From contig CAZEFT010000016.1 of assembly GCA_964511495.1 (NCBI GenBank), positions 10,399 through 74,398 on the forward strand: a stretch of DNA of 64,000 nucleotides, read 5' to 3'. The stretch's first letter is position 1. Each line of letters starts with the position of its first letter. The translations under genes and the position numbers were made by a program. The notes beneath the pieces are model-generated. The model did not search any database. It was given only the letters and a program-made list of their open reading frames with translations, and was not told the DNA's origin. This document shows, piece by piece, positions 8,901-15,775 of this stretch. Source of the stretch: Litorimonas sp964511495 (lineage in GTDB: Bacteria; Pseudomonadota; Alphaproteobacteria; Caulobacterales; Maricaulaceae).

Positions 8901-10948
8901 CAATCGACATCGCCAGACATCAACGTCCCTTGCGCATTGAGGTGAACGATATTCAGCCCAACAGGAGACTTATGGCTCGCATAGCGACCTTCAAAATTAG
9001 GCTTAAAGCCGATATAGCTGTCTTGTGTCCGTAAAGGCACATAATTGGTTTTCTGAACGTAACGTCCGCCCGGTTCGGCCACCGCAGATGTCACCATTAA
9101 GCGCAAAGGATAGCTCGAACGAATATTCTGCGCCTTAAGGCTGATAGGAAATTCCAAAGCCCCTTTTTCATCCGTGACGCCGACGCCAATCTCAATCAGG
9201 CGTTCTTCAAATGTCTCTCGAGTATCACCAAATCTGTAAGTTTTATAATTCGCAAAAGGTTGGTTTTGGATTTGAACGCGGGCTTCGGCTTCACTGTCTA
9301 AATCCTGCCCCGGTGCGCCATAAAGGAAATCCGCCTGAACACTCAGAGTGGCGCGGCTATCACCAAGTAAAGTCTCTTCATCTAGCTTGGTCGTGACTTT
9401 TAGTTTTTGAGGAACAAAATCCTGAACATCAAAGCGCACGCTTTTTGCGACATCCAAACCTTCAGGTTTCAAAGATAGTGTCCAAACGCCGCGTGGAGCA
9501 CCATTGGGCAATTCATAATTTAAGATCAGTGATCCCGCTTTGTCAGAAGTCTCATAGGTTTCGCGTAAGGCCACGCCACCATCCGGTTTTGTCAAGGTAA
9601 GTTGTACCGGACGATCAAAATGCGCCCGTCCCTTATCATCCCGCAAGAGCGCCGTCAGGTGTACGGTCTCTCCAGGACGGTAAATACCACGCTCCGTATA
9701 GGCGAAAATATCAATCGGGCTTTGTGCGCGTCGGCCTTCAACGTCATAAGCGGTCATGTCCAACGGGCTGCGGGACAAATCCAACATGGCGAAGTCATTC
9801 TCAGGGCCATAGGCTAAAATCATTTTCGGGGCTGTATTCCCCTGTCCGTTAAACAAGGCCGCAGGGAATTTGGCACGACCTTGCGCATCTGTCTCAGCCT
9901 GAGCGAGAAGGTCATTATTCTGCGCGATCAGTTCAAGACGAATGTTCGGGACGAGCTTTGCCGTTTTAAGAGAGCGGACATTCACATGGGTGAAATCAGC
10001 ACCCCGGTAACTGGTCAGCGCCATATCTGTGGAAATTATCCAACGCCACGCTTTTGCCACGCGGGCCTTATTCTCTTTATCGCTCCCCCGTATTGCGGTG
10101 ACGATATAAGCACCATAGCTCAAATCCGCCGTGATATCCTGTAGCGGGAAAATCGTCCGCACGGTTTTATTACGACGATTGACAATATCTAAACGACCGG
10201 ACCACACTTCAACCTTTTCCTGCCAAGCATCGTAATTATAACTGTAGTCACCTTCCAAAGCCTGACCACCTGAATTAGGATTTGTCTGGCTGAGTATGCG
10301 GTGATTGACACGCTCCACAATGATATCAAGCGCCTCAATATTCACAGTCTCAATCGCTAATCCACCGCGATCGGTTTTGGGCAAAATTATCCCATTATCT
10401 GTAAAACCGACAAAAGCGGGCTTATCACCAAAGCCAATTGAAACAGTTTGATTTGCGGCCAATGTCTTATCGGCCTTTTCTGACGGAAGTCCTTGTCGGA
10501 GGGTGACGCGATAATCCTGATTAAAAGATAATCCCCCTAAACATAACGCGCGTCCTTCAACGGAAATCGCGACTTTTGCATCCGGTGAAATATCAATGAA
10601 GGGACGCAGTTCAGAGTCTTGAGTTTTGGCAACGGGTTCTGAAAATGCAAAACAGGCTTTCACCTGTGAATTTGCTCCTTCGACTTCATACCATTTATCA
10701 TAAACGAAAGAAGATAAGCGGTCCGCTTCCGTATCATCAGTGCTCGTTTGTTCCGTCGCGTTATTTATCGCACGATCTACATCTTCGTCATTCCGACCGG
10801 GCTCAATTTTGACTTCAGCCGCCTTCCCCGCATTTGATAGTCGATGTTCAGAGGAACTCGGATAAAAGGCATAGCCAGCCCAACCTGCAGCAAGAAACAG
10901 AGCAAGCCCCAAGATAAAGCCGAGAGCGGTTTTCGAATTATTCTGCAT
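5990..10948 (-). CDS. Bacterial alpha-2-macroglobulin (YfhM-like), membrane anchored
   Basis: Giant periplasmic protease trap of 1652 residues, partner of PBP1C. It has an N-terminal hydrophobic anchor (residues 8-29, no lipobox cysteine), a long run of macroglobulin-type beta domains, then an alpha-helical thioester domain with the reactive motif G-C-T-E-Q (C1181) inside YPYGCTEQTTSR. The family norm is CLEQ; the Thr variant keeps the Cys, Glu and Gln needed for the thioester bond. The E. coli homologue is a lipoprotein; here a transmembrane or uncleaved signal anchor seems to replace the lipid. The start has an AAGGGG ribosome binding site. An attacking protease would cleave the bait region, spring the thioester and become trapped; that mechanism is family knowledge. 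Confidence 0.93.
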   Translation of the reverse strand: MQNNSKTALGFILGLALFLAAGWAGYAFYPSSSEHRLSNAGKAAEVKIEPGRNDEDVDRAINNATEQTSTDDTEADRLSSFVYDKWYEVEGANSQVKACFAFSEPVAKTQDSELRPFIDISPDAKVAISVEGRALCLGGLSFNQDYRVTLRQGLPSEKADKTLAANQTVSIGFGDKPAFVGFTDNGIILPKTDRGGLAIETVNIEALDIIVERVNHRILSQTNPNSGGQALEGDYSYNYDAWQEKVEVWSGRLDIVNRRNKTVRTIFPLQDITADLSYGAYIVTAIRGSDKENKARVAKAWRWIISTDMALTSYRGADFTHVNVRSLKTAKLVPNIRLELIAQNNDLLAQAETDAQGRAKFPAALFNGQGNTAPKMILAYGPENDFAMLDLSRSPLDMTAYDVEGRRAQSPIDIFAYTERGIYRPGETVHLTALLRDDKGRAHFDRPVQLTLTKPDGGVALRETYETSDKAGSLILNYELPNGAPRGVWTLSLKPEGLDVAKSVRFDVQDFVPQKLKVTTKLDEETLLGDSRATLSVQADFLYGAPGQDLDSEAEARVQIQNQPFANYKTYRFGDTRETFEERLIEIGVGVTDEKGALEFPISLKAQNIRSSYPLRLMVTSAVAEPGGRYVQKTNYVPLRTQDSYIGFKPNFEGRYASHKSPVGLNIVHLNAQGTLMSGDVDWRLFEEIHDFQWYRENGRWRYRKDVSEVALANGTLSLDNAPAQWSRTLPRGQYRLEALSPTGEKGAIRFNVGWARPGNGSDAPDRIVMGKVEETVKGGDTITLSVNAPYAGRGDLVIANESVQSIQSVVLPEGESELTLKFNKSWGDSVYAMLTLYTPEDSRGAAIQRRAAGLSYIALDRSDQVLDVTFNAPDVIQPSQTLDLPVSVSGLSGNETAWINIAAVDEGILQLTQYDAPDAAAYFFGKKAFGLDIRDDYSRLLNPNLGVAAILPQGGDSVGGAGLSVIPEKTVSLYSGPIRLKNGKATASFVIPDFQGRLRLMATAWSDKSVGSGEGELVVRDPVPIIVGLPRFLAPGDKAMATVSVDNLDGPEGVYQLSLNSDLAAQDNQTTFDLIRNARKDVGFSIVSNDLGVSDVDIRLTAQNDFALSKSLQIETRSPFRPRTEKRLTRLAPGEGYSLSAERLSGFIPAATDVSVSVSNLPGLNAQSYIKSLSAYPYGCTEQTTSRAMPLLFVSELGGLKDLSEPQRAARVDLAIKRLVARQDGQGAFGLWRVGDSNSSPWLQLYVTEFLILAEARGQSVPKDALEKAISAAQKLADPNRYSSLDLDYNYGWSNSRGLSNDTRRYERAAYAHYVLSLADKTDVPDLRYLADNQAKEIKDPLALAYLATALSRIDDQRRASVLFTQSLANLKSGTPNKDDYYASGLRNAAAILAVANDYLPDEQAGDLLGYIGASVQEGDYLNTQEQAYLVRMIAALDASNDPISVQSEDLNFVTSKLSQTADIIGSKIGGGKNFTNMGEQTVWVSEMIRGLPDTDPGEVSEGYALKKEMFSMTGELLPLTSLTKGDRAIIRVTIDPSQNRSAMVVLADLLPAGLEIESILTEAETKPDSLYDFVGKIRDLDLAEARDDRVVVSERLSRWDSSDLVVAYIVRAVTEGDFIFPGAVAEDMYRPDIRGRTQATRLRVSGSGSL

Positions 10949-11135
10949 AAAAAGCCCCTTAAGCAGTCAATAGGATAAATGACACGCGGTACGTCATGAT
11001 TGCCTATCTCTTATTATGGTGATTCTTGTTCCAACTGTGACGAATTTGGTACGAAATCACGATAATACGGCCAAAATATCGCGTTTAGGTAGATTTTTAC
11101 CTTGCTTTAATCTCGTTTCCTAACTTAACGTCAAA

Positions 11136-11256
11136 CTTCAGTCTGTATTAACAGGCTGAAGGCACGCATGGTTTTACTTTGAGTGCATAACGAAAAAGGC
11201 TCACGCAACTAGTCTTTCGTTAAGAAGGCTGTCACATCTGTGGCGGCCTTTTTTGT
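11136..11256 (+). ncRNA. Candidate structured small RNA
   Basis: Three hairpins follow each other with no coding frame: 11136-11161 (10-bp stem CTTCAGTCTG/CAGGCTGAAG with one G-U pair, 6-base loop), 11188-11222 (8-bp stem TAACGAAA/TTTCGTTA) and a terminator hairpin at 11225-11250 followed by six U. No plus-strand gene lies upstream to need this terminator, since both neighbours are on the minus strand. The 5-prime end is not defined; a weak CTTGCTTTAATC element near 11100 could be part of a promoter. I do not recognise an RNA family. It could alternatively be the 3-prime structure of the HPt transcript read from the other strand. Confidence 0.45.
11225..11256 (+). terminator. Intrinsic terminator
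   Basis: Stem AAGGC/GCCTT, an internal mismatch, then CACA/TGTG around a two-base loop, followed by TTTTTTG. The plus-strand T run is much better than the minus-strand one, so it mainly ends plus-strand transcripts. Confidence 0.6.
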
Positions 11257-11309
11257 TTTCTAGCGCGGCATGTAGGATTTCGGCGAATTAGAAACTTTGA
11301 CGTCTTTGG

Positions 11310-11696
11310 CTATGACCGCATGTCTTGTAATTTTTGCCGGTATTCCCAACGTTGAATTTCAGTGACGGCCCTCGAAATCCTGAACTCAATATCTTGCACG
11401 GCGACTTGACGCGCACCGATTGTTTTTGTCTCTCCAATGAGGCTTTCTGCTGCCTCGCAACGCTCTGCCAAAGCTTTTGCGCCTACCGCTTTGGCGGATC
11501 CCTTCAATGTATGAGTGACAGACGCCCAGCTTTCGTCATCGGCGGAAGGTTCCAATAATCGCGACCACATCTCAACTTGATGTTTGAACAATCCCAAAAC
11601 TTCTTTGGTTAATTCAACATCACCCTGCACATATTGATTAAGGTGATCAAAATCGATTTCTTGTTCGTCGTCAGTTGGAGGTAAAGAATTTGCCAT
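11310..11696 (-). CDS. Histidine phosphotransfer (HPt) domain protein
   Basis: Small cytoplasmic phosphorelay intermediate, 128 residues. The HPt signature is THTLKGSAKAVGA with the phosphoacceptor at H62, inside an all-helical protein that begins with a short acidic segment. HPt domains pass phosphoryl groups between response regulator receiver domains. No histidine kinase or response regulator is encoded nearby, so its partners are elsewhere. It stands alone between a candidate small RNA and the divergent CPBP protease gene. Confidence 0.85.
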   Translation of the reverse strand: MANSLPPTDDEQEIDFDHLNQYVQGDVELTKEVLGLFKHQVEMWSRLLEPSADDESWASVTHTLKGSAKAVGAKALAERCEAAESLIGETKTIGARQVAVQDIEFRISRAVTEIQRWEYRQKLQDMRS

Positions 11697-11798
11697 ATCC
11701 CAGCTTTAACGGCATAGCAGATTCTTAATAGCTTTTTCTGTGATTTCTTTCAGAACGGCTCATATTCAGCAAGCTTCATGAGCGAGGGGCAAATATTC

Positions 11799-12950
11799 AT
11801 GCGGTATTTCGAAAACACACGCATAAACGGTCACTCCCATATCGCGCTCTGGATTTTCGTTTTATGGATCACTGTTTTAGGGTGGTTGGTTGCACAATTC
11901 GTCATCACCGGGCCCATCGACCCAATATTAGCGGACAGCCATCCTCAATTGAGACAGGACCTTATCCAAGCCTCTCTGGATGCTGTCACAAACGCCAATC
12001 AGCTTTTATTGGGTCTATTGATACTCGCCTTTGTCGGCAGCACGCTATTGGGCGTGGTTTTCTCGCTACTGGCTTTAAATGCCAAAGCTGAGAGAAAAAT
12101 GGGTTTTAGCATAGTCGCAGCTCTCTTCATTACAGTGTCCTTCGTCAGTCTTTTTGGTTTCCTCCCCATGATGAGCACGGCTGAAACGACAGCGGTTTTA
12201 AACCGTGTCATCGCTTCAAGTCCTCCCTCTTATGCATTGATTTTATTGACGTTTCCGACTTCACTTGTGTTACTCTATATCGGTCAGAAATATGTTTTGA
12301 AGCGAACAATTCTATCCCTTCATACCGCCTATAGGCGGTATCGGTGGACGCGTATGATTTTTGCTATGGTGCTAACTTGGTTGGTCTTGGGTGGGCTGTC
12401 TCTCATTCTGCATCTATCTGGTCTCAAAACGCTTAGTTTCACCTTCGACCCTCAGCGTTTCTTTATTTATGCGGCTATTTCAGCTGCCTTTATTCCATTG
12501 CAATCCGCAACAGAAGAGATCTTTTTCCGCGGTTTTCTCAACCAAGCGATTGAAAGTATTAGTCGCAATAAATGGATCGCTTTTGTGATCACCAGCCTGC
12601 TTTTTATGTGTGTCCACCTAGCCAACCCTGAAGCTCTAGCCGGTGCAGATGCAGGGATTCTACCCATTGTGATGAGCGGGTATTTCTTTTTCGGCTTTGC
12701 CGCTTGTCTCATGCTCTGGATTGATGATGGCTTGGAGTCCGCCATTGGCGTTCATGCCGCCAATAATATGTTCGCAGCCATTTTCGTCAATTATGAGAAC
12801 TCTGTCCTGCCAACACCCTCTGCTTTTCAAATCAAAGCCAGTCCGGTCATGGATAGTGTTTTGACCATTATCGCATTGGGGCTGATTGTGATTTTGCTTT
12901 TTGTCTTTAAGTCCGTTGGCCAGACAAAGCTCGTTGCCCCCGCGCCGTAA
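11799..12950 (+). CDS. CPBP family intramembrane metalloprotease (Abi/Rce1 type)
   Basis: Polytopic inner-membrane protein with about eight helices. The CPBP/Rce1 motifs are present in order: TEEIFFRG with E239-E240 and the Arg four on, then FVITSLLFMCVHL with the conserved His, and HAANN as the last motif. These residues form the glutamate/histidine active site of Rce1-type proteases. I chose ATG 11799 because GAGGGG lies nine bases before it; an ATG at 11778 has no ribosome binding site. Its 3-prime end overlaps a small minus-strand gene by 44 bases. The substrate is unknown; bacterial members have been linked to bacteriocin self-immunity and protein maturation. Confidence 0.85.
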   Translation: MRYFENTRINGHSHIALWIFVLWITVLGWLVAQFVITGPIDPILADSHPQLRQDLIQASLDAVTNANQLLLGLLILAFVGSTLLGVVFSLLALNAKAERKMGFSIVAALFITVSFVSLFGFLPMMSTAETTAVLNRVIASSPPSYALILLTFPTSLVLLYIGQKYVLKRTILSLHTAYRRYRWTRMIFAMVLTWLVLGGLSLILHLSGLKTLSFTFDPQRFFIYAAISAAFIPLQSATEEIFFRGFLNQAIESISRNKWIAFVITSLLFMCVHLANPEALAGADAGILPIVMSGYFFFGFAACLMLWIDDGLESAIGVHAANNMFAAIFVNYENSVLPTPSAFQIKASPVMDSVLTIIALGLIVILLFVFKSVGQTKLVAPAP

Positions 12951-13182
12951 GACGACATACCATCCATTCCGGACGCATAGGGTTGGCGAACCACCCCTCT
13001 GCCAGATCGTTTTGAATGGCGAAGCGTTGAATGGACGCTGGTATTTTTTGCCCGCTACCGTCAAAAAGCGATAAGCGCCCTTCGGGGTTATTTAAGCCGG
13101 TTTTCAGCCAAGTGAGAACCTGCCGCTCGAAAGCGGTTATTTGATTATTTTCGGAGAGCACAGCCAACCCTTTAATTTTCAC
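12907..13182 (-). CDS. Small hypothetical protein, possible winged-helix
   Basis: 91 residues from a GTG start at 13180-13182. Reading ITAFERQVLTWL ... IQRFAIQNDLAEGW ... VCRLTARGQRAL, it has the look of a short winged-helix domain, whose last strand often ends in a LT-x-x-G-x-x-AL pattern. No family is recognised. It is convergent with and overlaps the end of the CPBP gene by 44 bases, and the upstream ribosome binding site is poor, so it could be a chance frame. The protein-like composition favours a real gene. Confidence 0.5.
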   Translation of the reverse strand: MKIKGLAVLSENNQITAFERQVLTWLKTGLNNPEGRLSLFDGSGQKIPASIQRFAIQNDLAEGWFANPMRPEWMVCRLTARGQRALSGQRT

Positions 13183-13340
13183 CTACAGGCAAACCGATCT
13201 AACGCCGTTGTCCTGATTAATGACTGTTAGATAGTAGAAATCGTTCTATATTCCGTTAAAACCGTGTTGGGGGTTCATTAAGACTCCCAAACTGCCCTGC
13301 TCGCTGTTGCGTGCGGCCAGTCAGTGTGAAAAGGAAACAT

Positions 13341-15434
13341 GTGTCGGATATTTCGAAAAAAGTTCTGAGTATTGATGATGATGCTGAGAATGTGGTGAAA
13401 GACGAGTCCGAAGAGCGCAAGCCCATTAGCGCCATTATAGAACCTGCGACGCCCCATGACCCTGTCCCCGCCTTCGTCAATCGCCCTGCTTTGCCAACGA
13501 TTGAGAACCTCAATACTGAAATCGGGAAAGGTTTGATTTGGACAGGCGTCATTGTCTCTCTTCTTTGGTTGGGTATGGGGTTAGGTTATTGGTTCACGCT
13601 CAAAACAATTGAAATTCAGAATGCAACACCTCTGATTTGGGCGGAATTGGGCCTGACATGTGTCGTTCCGGCGCTATTGATTTTCTTATTCTTTCTCGCC
13701 TGTCATAAATTAAAGGCGTTGTCGGCCCGTGCTGAACTCATCAGTCGAGCCAGTCTAGCTTTGTTCGACCCAGACCAAGCCGCTGCGGAGAATGTCCAGT
13801 CCCTAGCCAGAGCCGTAAGGCAAGAAATTACGACTTTGGATAATCATGTTGCCAAAAGCGCCGAAACTTTTAGTGCGCTTCAAAAGTCTGCGAAGCAGCA
13901 AGGGCAAGCCCTCCAAGATAGTGCCGAACACCTGACAAATACGGGGCAAACTGTTACTGCCACATTGGGCGTGCAAAAAACACTACTTACCGAAATAGTA
14001 TCGGAACTCGAAGCACGGATTCAAACGCTGTCCAACACACTTTCAAAAGAGAAAGAGACATTATCGGTTTCCACGACCGATATTGAGCAAAACTTCAACA
14101 AAGCCCAAACACTGATGGTCGAGACAGGCTCACAATTGTCCGACTTTTCCGCTCAATCCGAAGAAAAAATTATTTCAACGGCTCATTCCTTGAGTGAAGC
14201 ACAAGCTAAAACAGAAACTGTACTCACTTCACTGAGCTCACAATCTGAGTCTATTCAGACCCTTCTTTCCAGAATGGAAAAGCAGAAAAATAGTTTGGAA
14301 GCCTCGCTCAACACGCATTTAACGTCTTTATCCGATCTGAACACACAAAATGAACAAGCCAATCGGGCTTTCGCAGATATTGTTCAAAAAGGACACGAGG
14401 CCGGGGAAAGCCTGAAACAGGACCTCGTCAATCGTCAAGCCTCGCTTGAGGCCGAAAGAAAAGCCATCACGGCGAGTGTGGAGGCAGGGCGACAGGCCAA
14501 TGCAACTTCGCAGGCCGAATATAAAGCCGAACTTGCTGAGGCTCTGGCAAAGGCCCGAAATAGCTTAGCCGAACTTGAAACGCGTTTGTCCAAATTGGAG
14601 ACTGACACGCAGACAATGGAAGGACGGCGCCTTTCGGAAGCTGAAACACAAACGATGCCACTTGAAGGGTTAGTCGCAACAAAACAGCCCTTGCCCGGCG
14701 AGCGCATTCATTTGCGCCCTTTGACATCAGAGGATTACAGCGAGACATTTGAAGATGCAGAAACAATAGCTTCCGCATCCGATGTGGAAAACAGTCTCGG
14801 AGCCGCAGGCGATGACGATCTCGCCATGCCCTCTGCCCCATTGGATGGAAGCTCTCCGGAGGAGCCTGATCTACTGGCCCTCGCCAATGAACAACAGGAC
14901 CTGGTACGTCCCATTGAGGACCGCCGTGGATTATTCGGAAAAAAGAAAAAAGAGAAAACAGGGTGGCGTTGGCGCGACCTGATGGGTGGATTTGAGGGGA
15001 ATGACATCTCTGCTGATCAAGACATTAATCTATCCGAAACTGGCAGTTCACCTCATCAAAATGAAGCTCACTCGCAGACATCATCAATCGTATCTGGGCC
15101 GCAGATCGCTCTCAAGCCTTTCAAAGATTGGTTAGATTCTGAAGGTTTGGCCGGCGATGCTATCATCAGCGAAACAACGATATTGGATGTTGCGAGCGCC
15201 ATCGTCTCAGACAATGATACCTCTCAAGAAATACTCATAAGTCGATTAGGCGGCGTGGCCGATCATTTTAAAGCCCTTGCTCGACAAGAGCCGCGATTTA
15301 CACAATCTGCAAACGCATTTTGTGAGGAGTTCGAAATGTCACTCAATCCGCAAATCATGAACCAACAAGCTATTCGTGCAAAGCTGAGTAGTGATGACGG
15401 GAAGGCCTATCTTCTGGCTCGTTTAGCGAGGTAG
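13341..15434 (+). CDS. Two-helix membrane protein with long coiled coil, TipN-like
   Basis: 697 residues from GTG 13341, chosen for the AAGGAAACAT spacing before it. A charged N-terminus is followed by two membrane helices (about 64-86 and 99-121), a coiled coil rich in A, E, Q and S from about 125 to 430, an acidic linker, and a small C-terminal domain ending in a GKAYLLARLAR motif. This architecture, with a short conserved C-terminal end, is that of TipN, the new-pole marker of Caulobacter that sets polarity and flagellum placement. Similarity is by architecture and C-terminal pattern only, so function is tentative. It stands alone, with no obvious operon partner. Confidence 0.55.
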   Translation: MSDISKKVLSIDDDAENVVKDESEERKPISAIIEPATPHDPVPAFVNRPALPTIENLNTEIGKGLIWTGVIVSLLWLGMGLGYWFTLKTIEIQNATPLIWAELGLTCVVPALLIFLFFLACHKLKALSARAELISRASLALFDPDQAAAENVQSLARAVRQEITTLDNHVAKSAETFSALQKSAKQQGQALQDSAEHLTNTGQTVTATLGVQKTLLTEIVSELEARIQTLSNTLSKEKETLSVSTTDIEQNFNKAQTLMVETGSQLSDFSAQSEEKIISTAHSLSEAQAKTETVLTSLSSQSESIQTLLSRMEKQKNSLEASLNTHLTSLSDLNTQNEQANRAFADIVQKGHEAGESLKQDLVNRQASLEAERKAITASVEAGRQANATSQAEYKAELAEALAKARNSLAELETRLSKLETDTQTMEGRRLSEAETQTMPLEGLVATKQPLPGERIHLRPLTSEDYSETFEDAETIASASDVENSLGAAGDDDLAMPSAPLDGSSPEEPDLLALANEQQDLVRPIEDRRGLFGKKKKEKTGWRWRDLMGGFEGNDISADQDINLSETGSSPHQNEAHSQTSSIVSGPQIALKPFKDWLDSEGLAGDAIISETTILDVASAIVSDNDTSQEILISRLGGVADHFKALARQEPRFTQSANAFCEEFEMSLNPQIMNQQAIRAKLSSDDGKAYLLARLAR

Positions 15435-15505
15435 CGGGCTTTAATGGAAAGAAAAAAAGGGTTACCAGCCCATTTTATAAAGCCGCGCAAACACTTTGAG
15501 AAACC

Positions 15506-15711
15506 TTGCAAGCCACTAGAGCTAACTTGGCCGACATCACGTTTAAAGTCTCTCATGATCAGAGACATATTAGGGTTGAAGATTGGAAACAATGGCGTGC
15601 CGTCCTCGTCACTCGCCTACGACCTCCCCCATATTTTAATTCTATACCGCAAACCGCCTCGGTCAGCTTTTAGATGAAACCGTACGTATCCAATTAACGA
15701 AGGCTGGCTGA
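15506..15711 (+). pseudogene. Possible decayed gene fragment with a frameshift
   Basis: One frame from 15506 reads LADITFKVSHDQRHIRVEDW and onward to a TAG at 15671-15673. The next frame, open from 15640, reads NRLGQLLDETVRIQLTKAG to a TGA at 15709-15711. Together they look more protein-like than chance and a single-base shift near 15640 would join them. There is no good start or ribosome binding site and no family is recognised, so this is a weak call. Confidence 0.2.
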
Positions 15712-15723
15712 TTTAAAAGGACA

Positions 15724-15750
15724 CAAAAAAGCCGGACATCTCTGCCCGGC
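15724..15750 (-). terminator. Terminator of the TonB receptor gene
   Basis: Read on the minus strand: an 8-bp stem GCCGGGCA/TGTCCGGC (one G-U pair) with a GAGA loop, followed by TTTTTTGTG, 26 bases after the receptor stop codon. Confidence 0.85.
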
Positions 15751-15775
15751 TTCCTCAATGCTATAATCGAACAAC

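Larger units (their letters stand above)
10949..11309. other. Gene-free stretch between alpha-2-macroglobulin and HPt genes
   Basis: 361 bases with no convincing protein frame. The left part must hold the minus-strand promoter of the alpha-2-macroglobulin gene, but I see no clean consensus boxes. The right part holds three consecutive hairpins on the plus strand, ending in a U-tract terminator, described separately as a candidate small RNA. Confidence 0.7.
15435..15775. other. Gene-poor stretch between TipN-like and TonB receptor genes
   Basis: 341 bases lying between the ends of two convergent genes. They hold the receptor terminator (15724-15750) and, at 15506-15711, two short plus-strand frames that read like one broken coding segment. 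No complete gene is visible. Confidence 0.6.

Noticed and set aside
15444..15677. 77-codon plus-strand frame after the TipN-like gene
   Set aside because: Poor start, no homologous feel; the alternative frames at 15506-15711 look better but are also weak.
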